From assembly GCA_964019135.1 (NCBI GenBank), contig OZ025252.1, forward strand, positions 4,604,823-4,668,822: a stretch of DNA of 64,000 nucleotides. The letters run 5' to 3'. A model generated the notes under the pieces. That model ran no database searches and had not been told where the DNA came from. It saw only the letters and a program-made list of their open reading frames with translations. The stretch's first letter is position 1, and every line of letters begins with the position of its first letter. A program made the position numbers and the translations under genes. Below, piece after piece: positions 13,601-34,232 of the stretch. This DNA is from Arenicola marina. Lineage: Eukaryota > Annelida > Polychaeta > Arenicolidae.

Positions 13601-15111
13601 ATACCATACCTGACAAGACTGAAAACCCAGATCTAAGTGTTATCCAGCATGGCAGTATACAGATCTGGCTCATGCTGGCGTGGTTGTGTTGTGTGGTCAC
13701 CAGGCCCTGCAGTACCTCCAGAAGGCACATCGCTCCTTTACTCTGGCCCCGAACTGGGAGAAGGACGTCGCCAAGTGTCTGGACATCATGAAGGAGACAA
13801 TCGCACTGGCTAACGGTAGGGACAGCCTTCATACCGGGGACCGACCAGCTCATGACGCCAACAGGGAGCCCGTCCGATCTTTATGACGCACAGTTGTTAA
13901 TATTACAGCTTTATGATGTAGATATTGTTATGATACACCTGTAGTTTTTTTTTGTAGTATATAAAGCTTATCTATATTAGACAGAAACAAAACGATTGTC
14001 GCGATATGACCGAGGTTAACTCGTCTTAAACCAACCAACCCACTCTGCTTTCTAATATACATAATCGTGTTGGATTGATTTTGAGATGTGTTTGGCATAT
14101 GGCAAGAGTTGCTATTGGGTTTGTCTGTATGCTGCAGTGTCAACGCCTGGTTTATTGTTTCGGTCTCCGTCTGTTGAAGGTTTCTTGCTGTGTGGCAGAC
14201 GACTTAGTAACGCTGCTCGCGCCGTACAGCTCCTTGCGTCGGGAAGACTAGCGGTCAAGGGCGTGCTCGCCAAGGTCAAGGTTAGTAGAGATTCTATGTC
14301 CCGCCTTTAGAAATACTCTCGTGACCTGCAGGGGTTACAACACTGACGTGCTGGCGGAGTTCCGCAGTTATAACAGGTGTCGTGACCTGCAGGGGTTACA
14401 ACACTGACGTGCTGGCGGAGTTCCGCAGTCATAACAGGTGTCGTGACCTGCAGGGGTTACAACACTGACGTGCTGGCGGAGTTCCGCAGTTATAACAGGT
14501 GTCGTGAGCTGCAGGGGTTACAACACTGACGTGCTGGCGGAGTTCCGCAGTTATAACAGGTGTCGTGACCTGCAGGGGTTACAACACTGACGTGCTGGCA
14601 GAGTTCCGCAGTTATAACAGGTGTCGTGACCTGCAGGGGTTACAACACTGACGTGCTGGCGGAGTTCCGCAGTTATAACAGGTGTTATCTGTGGCGATTT
14701 GTGGTCGTTCTTCCAAGTTAGGGCGAACCATGGTTTCAGCATAGCTCACGTAGGCCTCACGCCTACCATTTACTACAGTAGTCCATTTCTTGCGCTCTAT
14801 CACCGCAAGATGGACCAGATTTGATTTGTGCAATACCAGTAAAGTTATTGCTATCATTATATCCGTGTATTGGAAGTGATATTGCGTATTAGCTTATAAA
14901 AAACACTCATTTGCACACCGATGTAGCTCAACGAAAGTGCCCATTATATAAATCAATAAACGTAAGTCGTTTCTCTTGACAATTGCAGCAAACCCAGACG
15001 GACCCCATAACGGGAGAAATGCCAACAGGACTGGAAGAGCCATTAACAACGCTGGTCGACTTACTGGAGGACATTGTGAGCTTGATAGAAGAGCGAAAGT
15101 CTCAGCTGTAG
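1496..15111 (+). CDS. TTC27: TTC27, tetratricopeptide repeat protein 27 (spliced gene span, 5' incomplete)
   Basis: Twenty-three exons (listed separately) join in one frame to about 826 residues ending in TAG at 15109-15111; vertebrate TTC27 is about 843 residues, so only roughly the first 35 residues are missing. Diagnostic stretches in order are [67 protein letters not shown] and VLVRAVVEG, all collinear with the vertebrate protein. TPR-like helical pairs fall in exons 13-18. The yeast relative is Emw1; the protein is thought to be an intracellular scaffold, and its biochemical role is poorly known. All junctions are GT-AG and phase-consistent. The first coding exon was not found between 1 and 1495 and may lie outside the window or be very short. 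The gene converges on PAPOL. Assignment is from remembered sequence and is strong because similarity is continuous. Confidence 0.93.
1983..2103 (+). CDS. TTC27: TTC27 exon T2
   Basis: Acceptor TTGGTAG, donor GTAACT. It reads ECCLLGVAV...[12 protein letters not shown], nearly identical to the vertebrate [11 protein letters not shown] block. Ends in phase 0. Confidence 0.88.
2321..2534 (+). mobile_element. SINE family A, 5'-truncated copy
   Basis: Matches the 3' three quarters of the SINEs at 26063, 29756 and 53387, including a pol III B-box-like GGTTCGAGCCC at 2357-2367, a conserved GAGTAGGGGGTTACCCCCGG palindrome and a GACGCGATATGACC tail block. It lacks the tRNA-like A-box head. Lies in the TTC27 intron before exon T3. 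Confidence 0.85.
2619..2759 (+). CDS. TTC27: TTC27 exon T3
   Basis: 47 codons between TTTTACAG and GTAAAC, reading [18 protein letters not shown] and matching the vertebrate LTLDGESIY region. Lies just downstream of a truncated SINE. Confidence 0.88.
2942..3044 (+). CDS. TTC27: TTC27 exon T4
   Basis: Acceptor TTTTCAG, donor GTGCGC. It encodes [19 protein letters not shown], matching vertebrate WWTLRCVNIHQHLLEERSP. Ends in phase 1. Confidence 0.9.
3340..3379 (+). CDS. TTC27: TTC27 exon T5 (40 bp)
   Basis: Small exon ([12 protein letters not shown]) between CATTTCAG and GTAAGT. It is needed to keep frame between T4 and T6, and corresponds to the divergent linker before the FHLE motif in vertebrates. 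Confidence 0.78.
3674..3798 (+). CDS. TTC27: TTC27 exon T6
   Basis: Acceptor TTGCAG, donor GTAAAA. It encodes [20 protein letters not shown] and then [10 protein letters not shown], matching the vertebrate FHLE...YYYEYRKAKDQL helical region. Confidence 0.9.
4070..4194 (+). CDS. TTC27: TTC27 exon T7
   Basis: Acceptor TTCCTCAG, donor GTGAGG. It encodes [19 protein letters not shown], matching vertebrate GALGKRTRFQENYVAQLIL, one of the best conserved blocks. Confidence 0.92.
4576..4728 (+). CDS. TTC27: TTC27 exon T8
   Basis: 51 codons between GTTTAG and GTATAT. It starts [16 protein letters not shown] (vertebrate LELNDDTILNDIKLA) and contains a duplicated octapeptide-like [14 protein letters not shown] stretch before VVLTLWYHN. 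Confidence 0.87.
5211..5276 (+). CDS. TTC27: TTC27 exon T9
   Basis: 22 codons ([20 protein letters not shown]...) between TCTCAGTCAG and GTGAGC. Frame continuity with T8 selects the second of two adjacent CAG acceptors. Confidence 0.8.
5357..5736 (+). mobile_element. TTAA-flanked MITE-like element, copy 1
   Basis: A 380-bp element with terminal inverted repeats (AGCAATATA at the left end, TATATTGCT at the right) flanked by TTAA on both sides. A homologous element lies inverted at 25039-25345. TTAA target duplication is typical of piggyBac-type transposition. No transposase frame is present, so it would be non-autonomous. Confidence 0.7.
6420..6533 (+). CDS. TTC27: TTC27 exon T10
   Basis: 38 codons between CTCTTGCAG and GTAGGA, with [10 protein letters not shown] and NTRRLERAM (vertebrate FWAIQTSAL and STRRVERAM). 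Confidence 0.9.
7059..7154 (+). CDS. TTC27: TTC27 exon T11
   Basis: 32 codons between CATCACAG and GTCAGA. It encodes [17 protein letters not shown], matching the vertebrate RLKIFYCCQVPPHWAIQ block. Confidence 0.89.
7441..7554. repeat. Inverted repeat with perfect 23-bp arms
   Basis: 7447-7469 is exactly complementary to 7525-7547, and the match extends outward with one extra base to about 30 bp (TATATA flanks). The spacer is 55 bp. It lies 54 bases before TTC27 exon T12 and may be a MITE or a hairpin in the pre-mRNA. Confidence 0.7.
7608..7730 (+). CDS. TTC27: TTC27 exon T12
   Basis: 41 codons between CTGACAG and GTGAGG, reading [18 protein letters not shown] and [19 protein letters not shown], matching vertebrate LEMWEDVVICYERAGQHGK. 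The next intron is full of minisatellite. Confidence 0.92.
7749..8092 (+). repeat. 34-bp minisatellite in a TTC27 intron
   Basis: About ten copies of a unit containing GAGATGGCACGGATCGCTG, many identical over neighbouring copies. It directly precedes the 42-bp array. Overlapping open frames here are repeat artefacts. Confidence 0.93.
8093..8935 (+). repeat. 42-bp minisatellite in a TTC27 intron
   Basis: About 18 copies with core GGGTACGATATGGCGGGTGG, decaying after 8850. The unit shares the GGGGTACGA core with the adjacent 34-bp array, so one probably arose from the other. As 42 is divisible by 3 it keeps a 355-codon frame open, which is not a gene. Confidence 0.93.
9046..9219 (+). CDS. TTC27: TTC27 exon T13
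   Basis: 58 codons between CGTACAG and [26 protein letters not shown] and [20 protein letters not shown] match vertebrate KETPSLYCLLGDVL and KAWELSRYRSARAQRSKALL; this is the start of the TPR core. Confidence 0.95.
9474..9527 (+). CDS. TTC27: TTC27 exon T14
   Basis: 18 codons, [18 protein letters not shown], the second helix of a TPR (vertebrate FQECVECFERSVKINPMQ). Acceptor CCTTTCAG, donor GTAATG. Confidence 0.92.
9930..10028 (+). CDS. TTC27: TTC27 exon T15
   Basis: 33 codons encoding [20 protein letters not shown] and [13 protein letters not shown], a complete TPR (vertebrate [33 protein letters not shown]). Acceptor CTCTCAG, donor GTAGGT. Confidence 0.94.
10514..10566 (+). CDS. TTC27: TTC27 exon T16
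   Basis: Encodes [17 protein letters not shown] plus a split Lys, a TPR A-helix (vertebrate NAEAWNNLSTSYIRLKQK). Acceptor TTTCTAG, donor GTAAGT. Confidence 0.93.
10931..11009 (+). CDS. TTC27: TTC27 exon T17
   Basis: Encodes [20 protein letters not shown] then WENFLL, almost identical to vertebrate [18 protein letters not shown] and WENYIL. Acceptor CTTGCAG, donor GTAAGC. Confidence 0.95.
11505..11591 (+). CDS. TTC27: TTC27 exon T18
   Basis: 29 codons, [20 protein letters not shown] then LREKHTDAQ (vertebrate STDVGEFSEAIKAYHRLLD). Acceptor GTCCAG, donor GTACGG. Confidence 0.94.
12250..12363 (+). CDS. TTC27: TTC27 exon T19
   Basis: 38 codons starting [18 protein letters not shown] (vertebrate VLKILVRAVIDGMTDRSG) and ending GRLTSQ. 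Acceptor CCTGCAG, donor GTAGGT. Confidence 0.93.
12451..12600 (+). mobile_element. SINE family B copy
   Basis: The tRNA-like head TCCCTGGTGTAGTGGTTAGC is followed by a TACTAGACCTCAGATC block and a tail GCATGTTTCATCCATTCATC. The tail recurs on the minus strand near 30692-30722 and the head near 28067-28020, so this is a dispersed family. In the TTC27 intron between T19 and T20. Confidence 0.6.
13162..13248 (+). CDS. TTC27: TTC27 exon T20
   Basis: 29 codons, [18 protein letters not shown] onward (vertebrate VTNDGEIWRLYAHVYGNG). Acceptor TTGCCAG, donor GTGAGT. Confidence 0.93.
13704..13815 (+). CDS. TTC27: TTC27 exon T21
   Basis: Encodes [20 protein letters not shown] and [17 protein letters not shown] (vertebrate AFQCLSKAYKC...[22 protein letters not shown]). 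Ends in phase 1. Confidence 0.9.
14180..14280 (+). CDS. TTC27: TTC27 exon T22
   Basis: Encodes [20 protein letters not shown], matching vertebrate SQEAVQMLSSVRLNLRGLLS. The acceptor at 14178-14179 (GTTGAAG) was chosen because it keeps frame and gives exactly the vertebrate spacing; the stronger-looking CAG at 14196-14198 would bring a stop. Donor GTTAGT. Confidence 0.82.
14320..14685 (+). repeat. Six copies of a 61-bp unit in the last TTC27 intron
   Basis: Exactly six 61-bp units (starts 14320, 14381, 14442, 14503, 14564, 14625), each beginning CGTGACCTGCAGG and differing at only a few sites. It starts 39 bases after exon T22. Confidence 0.95.
14989..15111 (+). CDS. TTC27: TTC27 exon T23 (last)
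   Basis: 40 codons plus TAG. Contains [20 protein letters not shown], matching the vertebrate SGEMSRELADDITAMDTLV tail. Acceptor ATTGCAG. Confidence 0.92.
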   Translation, partial: QTQTDPITGEMPTGLEEPLTTLVDLLEDIVSLIEERKSQL

Positions 15112-15285
15112 TGTCAGTTGGAAGCGGTGGTGAATACCACCCTGGTGACGATGATCCTATTTCTACGGATCTTGTAATGCAATCATCGGATCATTTACGC
15201 CTGTTAGTGCTGGACTAATCTTGGGAAGAGTTGAGTGTGTTACTGACATATACGTCTATGCCACATCACCTTGTAACGTAACTGT

Positions 15286-15291
15286 AATAAA
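15286..15291 (+). promoter_or_regulatory. TTC27 poly(A) signal AATAAA
   Basis: Canonical hexamer 175 bases after the TTC27 stop codon, in the right strand and position for the 3' end of that mRNA. No other AATAAA was seen in between. Confidence 0.6.
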
Positions 15292-16837
15292 TGCGAAGCA
15301 TGCTGGTCTCCCGTGTGTTCCGTTCTTTGCGTGGTGGACAGATTTTTTTGTCGTTCAGATGTAGGTAATTTAGTATCGGTCTGGTATGTCTTCGATATAG
15401 TCTTCCAAAGCGATAATCGTCGTTAACATCAAGCGTGAGTACTGCGTGAGCTATACCAAACAATGATGCGCGGGTGGAACGAGCACTAGATGTTACACAG
15501 ACGCATACATTTACACACACTGGGGAATTCAGTAACTCCTTCCATTCAATTATCAGATATCTTATTCATCCAACCAACGACATAAGTCGGTTCGCCAGTT
15601 ACAATAATTGATCAGCTCCGACACTGGTAATACTATTAATCTCTCATCTTTCGGTAAATTATCTCCCATGAAATAAATCAGACAATATTTATGATATGTA
15701 TGTATATAAGAAACCTTTCAAATATTAAAAGAGCGCCAAACATTAATTATATTAACTTAGTTTAAGGTTGATAATGGTTGTGATATTTGAGGTGGCCCGT
15801 CAGAACTGTGGGCGTCTCCACAGTACTTCGGTACGGGACTGATCAACAGACCGTCGGCTGATACCTTCTATCGTTGAAACTAATGGGACATTCACAACGT
15901 ACGCTTACAGTCGTCCCTGGTTGTAATATTACATCTCTCTATGTTATGTATACACCGGAGCTGGTCTAGCGGCAGGATAGAACTTCTATCACGGGCACCC
16001 CCTGGTGACGGTATCCTCATTCGAGTCAAACGATTGTGTCCGCAAGGGGGAGCTTTCAGTACACATGCCCGGGGAATACCCCCGATCTCGTGACGTCATA
16101 ACATCGATATAATTCCCTTGGCATACTTCATAAGAGGGAGCATACTCTTGGGGAATATATTGGTACACACACGAGGTTTTGGTCCTGTCTGTTACCAAAT
16201 CATTAACGGAACACGAGGATAGTTGGGGAAGGTCGACACACTGTTGTTTTGTTTTTTAGCATTCTCATAACCTTAACCACATTGGTAGAACATAACTAGG
16301 TGGTTACTTAAAATATATAAGCATTTAAGATCTGTTTAATTTAAAATACTTAATAACTGCTTCAAATTATAATTCCTCAAAAATCAAATAAAATGGGGAC
16401 AGTAACTAAGCATTTGCAGTTTGGTAACCAACACAGTGTAGGTACACACAGAAACGTAGGTTATTCCAATCTTGAGCTCTCGCGTGTACCGTTGCCATGA
16501 CGACTGATAACAAGAGCGGCAAACCATGAGCGATGAGCAATAACATTCAACAGCTCTTCGCCCTGAACATAATAACAAGCCGTAAACGCAGCAACCAGTC
16601 CGCACGAAATCTATAAAACGTATTTTGGGTATATTTTTTATATCATATTATATATTACTGAAATATATAGAACCCTGCCTAGTTAATCTGGCAACGGCAC
16701 ACACAAACTCCACCTATATTGTATTTGAAAGCCGAATGTAAATGTTATCACATTGATGTAACTGTGGCACTTGAGCCTTTTTGCACTAGAACATTGCAAC
16801 CAACGCGGTTTGGATGTTACAAGTATCGAAGGCGCAT

Positions 16838-16945
16838 TTTTCTACTATAATACAGATAAACCCTTACCCGTCATGTGTCCAATCTGTTACTCGTGTGCCA
16901 CCATGCATGGTAAAGGCAAACGTCTTTGTATTATAGTAGAATTAC
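16838..16945. repeat. Inverted repeat in intergenic region
   Basis: TTCTACTATAATACA near 16847-16861 is inverted near 16927-16943, with further partial pairing inward. Possible MITE remnant. No gene is associated. Confidence 0.45.
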
Positions 16946-17512
16946 AGTCACCTGTTATACACTCAGATATCTCTGCATAGAGGTGATCCTTAGCAAATTG
17001 TGAGTAGTATATATTAGATAGAAACTGTGTCACAGCCACAGCCAGTCTCGTGTGGGAAACTGTGGCTTCGTGTACCACGGCAAAAGTCAGACATCGCTGC
17101 CGTTTTTCGCTTATTTAAAAGTAACTAATCTATTTCGTACAGTTAACATTCACACCGACAGATGATCGGGCCAAGAAGTTTCTTAAAAATGACTTGTAAT
17201 ATCATGATGTAGGTTGAAATTTGATGTATAAACAACTTTAATTTCGAACATCGCTGCTTTATGTCTCTTATATTTGTACCTAGAACATATTATACATTAC
17301 ATTATCGTAGGGAAGCAGATATTCCCATTTCGCGCAGTGTTGTGTAGACGCTTGACATACCAGACTAACAATAGGACCTTTATTCAAAATATATTTATTT
17401 CAACATTGTACATTGCATGTTTTTTTACAACAGGAACTAAACTGTAGAAGAATGACAAGGGAACTGCAAAGTATAAACATCTGGGTGCGGACGAAAAGTC
17501 CCGACGTGCTGA

Positions 17513-17770
17513 AGAACATTGGGCCAGTTATCCAACACGCCAGCTGTCTTGGGGTTCAGGTGAACCATAGTCAAAGTATCCAACACTGTCCTGGCCTGGT
17601 GAACCTTGGTCCATTTATCCACCACGCCAGCTATAGTGGCGTTCTGGTGAACCTTTGTCCATTTATCCATCACGCCAGCTGTCCTGGTGTTTTAGAAAAC
17701 CTCTGGTCCAGTTTCCGCCAAGCTGCCTTGGCGTTCTGGTGTACCTTGGTCCAGTTATCCACCACAAACC
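17513..17770 (+). repeat. Degenerate tandem repeat, about 50 bp unit
   Basis: Four to five diverged copies of a motif like CCATTTATCCACCACGCCAG, keeping a 132-codon frame open. Old array in the TTC27-PAPOL intergenic region. Confidence 0.7.
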
Positions 17771-19794
17771 CAAGCATGACCTACCCGCTTCTATGGCAGT
17801 CATATACATAGGATATCTGTATCCACCGAGTCGAAAGAAGCCAGGGCCGCCACAGAGGCAAAACAAACAAAACAATGTCAAGGAAATTCTCGTGGTATTT
17901 GGCTGTTCACATTCACAATATGTCAGTGACGAATTATTTTCCCTATACATAGAAACTCCCACTCCTTCATGGAAAGACCCTTCCATCAGCATAGCTTAGC
18001 AATATTAAAACCTATCGAACGCGGGAGTCGGGAACATAAAATGCTTTCAGTCGATAAAATAAGCGTTGGGCCGTGTAGCAGTGCCGCGCGCCAACGGGAT
18101 TACCCTATTACATGTAGTATGCGGGAGAAATTACACTTGCAGATTGGTATCATACCAATGGCGTAATGACAAACCAGCAAGTGACAAATAAAACACTTCT
18201 TCACGCCAAGTAACCCACAACGAAAATAGTGGTCATCCATTCGGCATTGCAAGCCTTTCTTCCCTTGCCTGTATTTAGGTGACCATAACGAATCCATAAA
18301 GTGTAAGCAAAATCCTATTGGACATCTATATAAATAACGTGGAGACGCTAGCACTCATCATACTGGACATGGTTTGTTGAAGCTAACACCTTAACACACG
18401 TTGCACAGTTACAGATCTTACAGTACGTTTGCGCTATTTATATATTTATATTTATATATATACACATGTCGTGTAAAACCGTATCATACGCTGACTTACT
18501 GCAAATATTGGGAGGACTAAAGTTAGTAAGCACTGACCAAGCGATGCAAAAAATTATTGCCTATCGTAAAAGAGAAGATATAGATCTTCCAGTGCTTAAA
18601 AGAAACAGAACCGAACATATTTGATACTTGAATCCTTGGTGGGGAGTAAGCTACGACGGAATTCTTACATTAGATGTGCGATGAATGCTACTGTTGTGGA
18701 TAAAAACCAAGGTACATGTCTTACGCCATATATACTGTGAAGTTGACAACTCTAGGCAGAACCAAAAGGGCGGGGTGGGGAGGGGGGGGGGTTAAGGGGC
18801 AGATCTTATTGGTGAACAACGGAACGTTCACTACGCCGAATAGAACCAAGGTATAAGGTACAACCTCTGGCCGCGAAACAGCCGCGGAACTGAACCATTC
18901 TAGACAATGTCGTGATAACGAGCTTCAATATCCAATAATAAGTGATCCAAACCCCCGCTGCCCCGCAATGATATTTCCCTGAGTGTGGACAAATAGCAAG
19001 CGGCGAAGTAACGTTTTTAGAGGTAAATCTTTTTGCACCTCGCACTGTATATATACGTCAGCTATATCATATAGATGAGAAATGAACGGCCAAACCACGC
19101 GTCTAGGAAGGTCCAGCAGCGGCTTACCAGCAAGCAAGCAGGTACAAACAACTGAAGCGAACCGCGTTTTGTACAAGGCCGTTGAATTAATTAATGAGGT
19201 ATTGTTTTAGGAGATGGAGCGCAATCGCTAGGAGGCCATAAACTAATCCCATGACACGCGGACGACAAACAGCCCGATATACCCACCTCAGCGGTATTGT
19301 GCTGCTGGACAGTCCCCCCTCTTTCCCTTACCTTACATTTACTGTACATCTATCTACATAATGGGTGAAAACTGATGATAAACACATAGATCATTTTGTT
19401 GTTGGTGGTGGGGGAGGGGGGGGGGGACACAAGCTGATTGCGTGCAAGGGTGGGAATAATCAGCAACAAATCATAAAAAAATACATGCATTGATATTTTC
19501 TACCATGAATCACTTTCACATCTAAGTCTATGACGTATTTGGGTAAGACACACAACGCTACGGCAATACAATTCCATTCAACCCCAAAAATGCGAGATGA
19601 TAAACATATACGTACATGGATGATAAAAGGAATCGTTGTCGCCATACATCGACCAACAGGTAATGCACGCCAGGACACAACATCACGTGATCACTGACGT
19701 CACAAACGCTTCCTGTTTCTCGACGTCGCCTGGTTAATATCACACCATGGAGACACTATAACCCCGCTTCAGGCCGTCAGACCAACCATGTGCG

Positions 19795-19992
19795 CTATAT
19801 ACAATGCATCAATATTAGTGTATTATCCACATCGGAACGATTTTCAGGGAGGCGTTCCACATTGCGAATCTTAAACCGCCTTGTCGATGCCAGGTTCATA
19901 TCGACTACAATATAGCAGTCAGTGTGAAGGTTTTTGCTCGCCATACCAAGGCTCTTAACATCAGCAGGCTCTGCAGAAGCCTCTTCGGACAT
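19795..19992 (-). CDS. Small open frame, 65 codons, unknown
   Basis: Starts MSEEASAEPADVKSLGMASK with a balanced composition unlike the repeat-derived frames nearby, and ends at a TAG-type stop before 19795. No family, no splice partners and no poly(A) signal were recognised. It lies in the TTC27-PAPOL intergenic region and may be chance. Confidence 0.2.
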   Translation of the reverse strand: MSEEASAEPADVKSLGMASKNLHTDCYIVVDMNLASTRRFKIRNVERLPENRSDVDNTLILMHCI

Positions 19993-20654
19993 CTAAACCC
20001 CATGCAGAACACAACACTGGCCCACAAATGCTGCTCGCTACTGAGGCAAAAACTTAAACTGAATACTTAGCGTCGTCGTCACTAGTGGTCTCAGCCTAGG
20101 AGAACTAAAGCCACCAGTGTCTTTAACAACTAAAATGGCTTCATATGTTAAAGGTGGTGAGGTCAAGAACAGGAACCAAGGAGCAAACTGGGTCCGATTC
20201 GTCAACCAAACAGACCCACACCCTAACCAGAGAGCGAACTTAAACCCAGACTCTTCACAAGTTGTTGTTGCCCAGCGTCGCCGTTTACAGGGAGAAGGGA
20301 ATCAGCCGAGCTCGCTTACCTGTAGAAATGCCCTTTGCCGCTCTCGATGATTCAAATGCGCTTCCCAAACCGATCATACTTGCAAGCACCGGGTACTTCA
20401 GGAAACTGCTAACGGGTTAAACGTACATATTTCAAACACGAATCGTTTAGTGACAGGAAAAGAAAAGTTAATCGGGTCTATAGGAATGGAAGTTACAAAG
20501 ATAAGGTTGCTGTGTTGCAGCGTATCCACATTAAACGTCAGACATATCTCACTCGCAAAGCACTCTCACCCTGACAGACAGCAGACCAGACAACACACAC
20601 ACACACACACACACACCGCAGTCACACCCAGGCCAGCCGTGGGAGTTATGTACA

Positions 20655-21190
20655 GATCTTATACAGTTCGCGCTGCGTCCGTTAGGTGGCGTTTATGGTA
20701 GGAGACGCCACATGCTTCTGTGTCGAACATACGACAGCCTCGCGCTCCGTCCGGTAATTGGCATTGACGATGAGGGACGCCACAGGCTTCTGCGTCGAAC
20801 ATACGGCAGCCTCGCGCTCCGTCCGGTAGGAGGTGTTGACGATGGGAGACGACACAGGCTTCTGCGTCGAACATACGGCAGCCTCGCGCTCCGTCCGATA
20901 GGTGGCGTTGACGATGGGGGACGCCTTGGGCTTGTGTCAACCAAACGGCAGCTTCGCGCACCGTCCGGTAGGTGGCGTTGACGATGAGGGACGCCACAGA
21001 CTTCTATGTCGAACATACGGCAGCCTCGCGCTCCGTCCGATAGGTGGCGTTGACGATGGGGGACGCCATAGGCTACTGTGTCGACCATACGGCAGCTTCG
21101 CGGTCCGTCCGGTAGGTGGCGTTGACGATGGTGGACGCCACAGACTTCCGTGTCGCACATACGGCAGCCACGCGCTCCGTCCGGTAGGTG
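20655..21190. repeat. 72-bp minisatellite
   Basis: About seven copies with core ACGGCAGCCTCGCGCTCCGT; spacing of 72 was checked at 20801 and 20873. The copy near 20940 is divergent. Intergenic, between the converging TTC27 and PAPOL 3' ends. Confidence 0.93.
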
Positions 21191-21450
21191 GCGCTAGCGG
21201 CGGAAAGCCCCGTGTTGTATTTCACCTTAGCGTGTCATTGCCAGCATTAGGTGAGGACATTCCTCGAGCGGATCAGGCGCAAAAAACGACCATTGCAATC
21301 GTGCTTTAATTGGGTGGGTAACACGAGTGAAGCAGACAGTCACTACGATGGAAGTAATGAACAAGTGAAGCCGCCAGCTGACCAGCGTGCTAATACTCTA
21401 TGTTCGGCCTCACACAGGAGCCCTTTCCACCTGTCTGCTTCGGACAAATG

Positions 21451-21456
21451 TTTATT
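21451..21456 (-). promoter_or_regulatory. Candidate PAPOL poly(A) signal
   Basis: AATAAA on the minus strand, the first found downstream of the PAPOL stop. Using it would make a 3' UTR of about 1.2 kb that includes the whole 63-bp array. A variant hexamer nearer the stop could be used instead. Confidence 0.3.
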
Positions 21457-21831
21457 TCATGGTAAAGGGAGGCGGATACTAATGCTATATGGGCCAGCGT
21501 TCATTGATTTCATGCGCGGAGATCTGATATCAGATATCCATCTCCCCAGTTCCAAATGGATGTCGATTTTACGAGTGAACACATATACAGGGCGTTCAAT
21601 GATTGAAGACATATGCTTGGCGCTAAATCCCTCTGCACAGCTCCAAATAAATGTTCCATTGATGTCATAAATGAAGACCAGATATCGGGAGTCCCAATCT
21701 CCCGCATAACTCAAAAGGGGGGCCAATAAATGAACGGCAAACAATATCCTAGACTCCCATTGCACGTCAAGTACCGAATGCGTGTTGATTTCATGACAGG
21801 AAACAGACAGCCCGTGCGCATATTCGGTCTG

Positions 21832-22590
21832 CTTGGCTGCGAATGAATGTTGATTTCCCTAAAGGAAACATATCCCAAACGCACTTTCAATCTGCTTGGC
21901 TGCGAATGGATGTTGATTTTCCGAAAGGAAACATATCCCAAACGCACTTTCAATCTGCTTGGCTGCGAATGGATGCGGATTTCCCGAAAGGAAACTTATC
22001 CTCAACGCATTTTCAATCTGCTTGGCTGCGAATGGATGCGGATTTCCCGAAAGGAAACTTATCCTCAACGCATTTTCAATCTGCTTGGCTTCATCAAAGG
22101 AAATATATCCTAAATGCGTTTTCAATCTGCCTGGCTGCGAATGGATGTTAATTTTCCGAAAGGAAACATATCCTAGACGCATTTTCAATGTGCGTGGCTG
22201 CGAATGGATGCGGATTTCCCGAAAGGAAAAATATCCTGAACGCATATTCAATCTGCTTGGGTGCGCATGGATGTTGATTTCCCGAAAGGAAACATATCCT
22301 AAACGCATATTCAATCTGCTTGCCTGCGAATATATGTTGATTTCCCCAAAGGAAACATATCCTAAAGGTATATTCAATCTGCTTGCCTGCGAATATATGT
22401 TGATTTCCCGAAAGGAAACATATCCTAAACGCATATTCAGTCTGCTTGGCTGCGAATGGATGTTGATTTCCCGAAAGGAAACATATCCCAAACGTATACT
22501 CAATCTGCTTGCCTGCGAATATATGTTGATTTCCCCAAAGGAAACATATCCTAAACGCATATTCAATCTGCTTGGGTGCGCATGGATGTT
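21832..22590. repeat. 63-bp minisatellite just downstream of PAPOL
   Basis: About twelve copies with core GATTTCCCGAAAGGAAAC; spacing 63 checked at 21841, 21904 and 21967. It begins 87 bases past the PAPOL stop, so it may be in the PAPOL 3' UTR. It is open in several frames on both strands because 63 is divisible by 3. Confidence 0.93.
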
Positions 22591-22676
22591 GCTGTCAAGG
22601 CTGAAGGTCGGCATTCCAATCCATCTGGGCCAAGACCTCGTGAAGGGTGCAGCCTACATTTGCGCATGCGCAGTCA

Positions 22677-34191
<11,515 letters not shown>

Positions 34192-34232
34192 TGGGGTGCT
34201 TATCTATCCAAACGAACTACAGCACCTCCAAA

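Larger units (their letters stand above)
15292..20654. other. Intergenic region between TTC27 and PAPOL
   Basis: Mostly single-copy AT-rich DNA without supported genes. It holds the inverted repeat at 16838, the degenerate array at 17513, a G-run near 18780 and 19411, a weak 65-codon frame at 19795 and an AC microsatellite at about 20595-20617. Confidence 0.6.

Noticed and set aside
14199-14280. Alternative TTC27 exon T22 starting at the CAG acceptor
   Set aside because: It puts the exon in a frame with an early TAG and loses the match to the vertebrate protein; the acceptor at 14179 fits both.
18140-18165. Odd palindrome ATTGGTATCATACCAAT
   Set aside because: Too short and isolated to assign a role.
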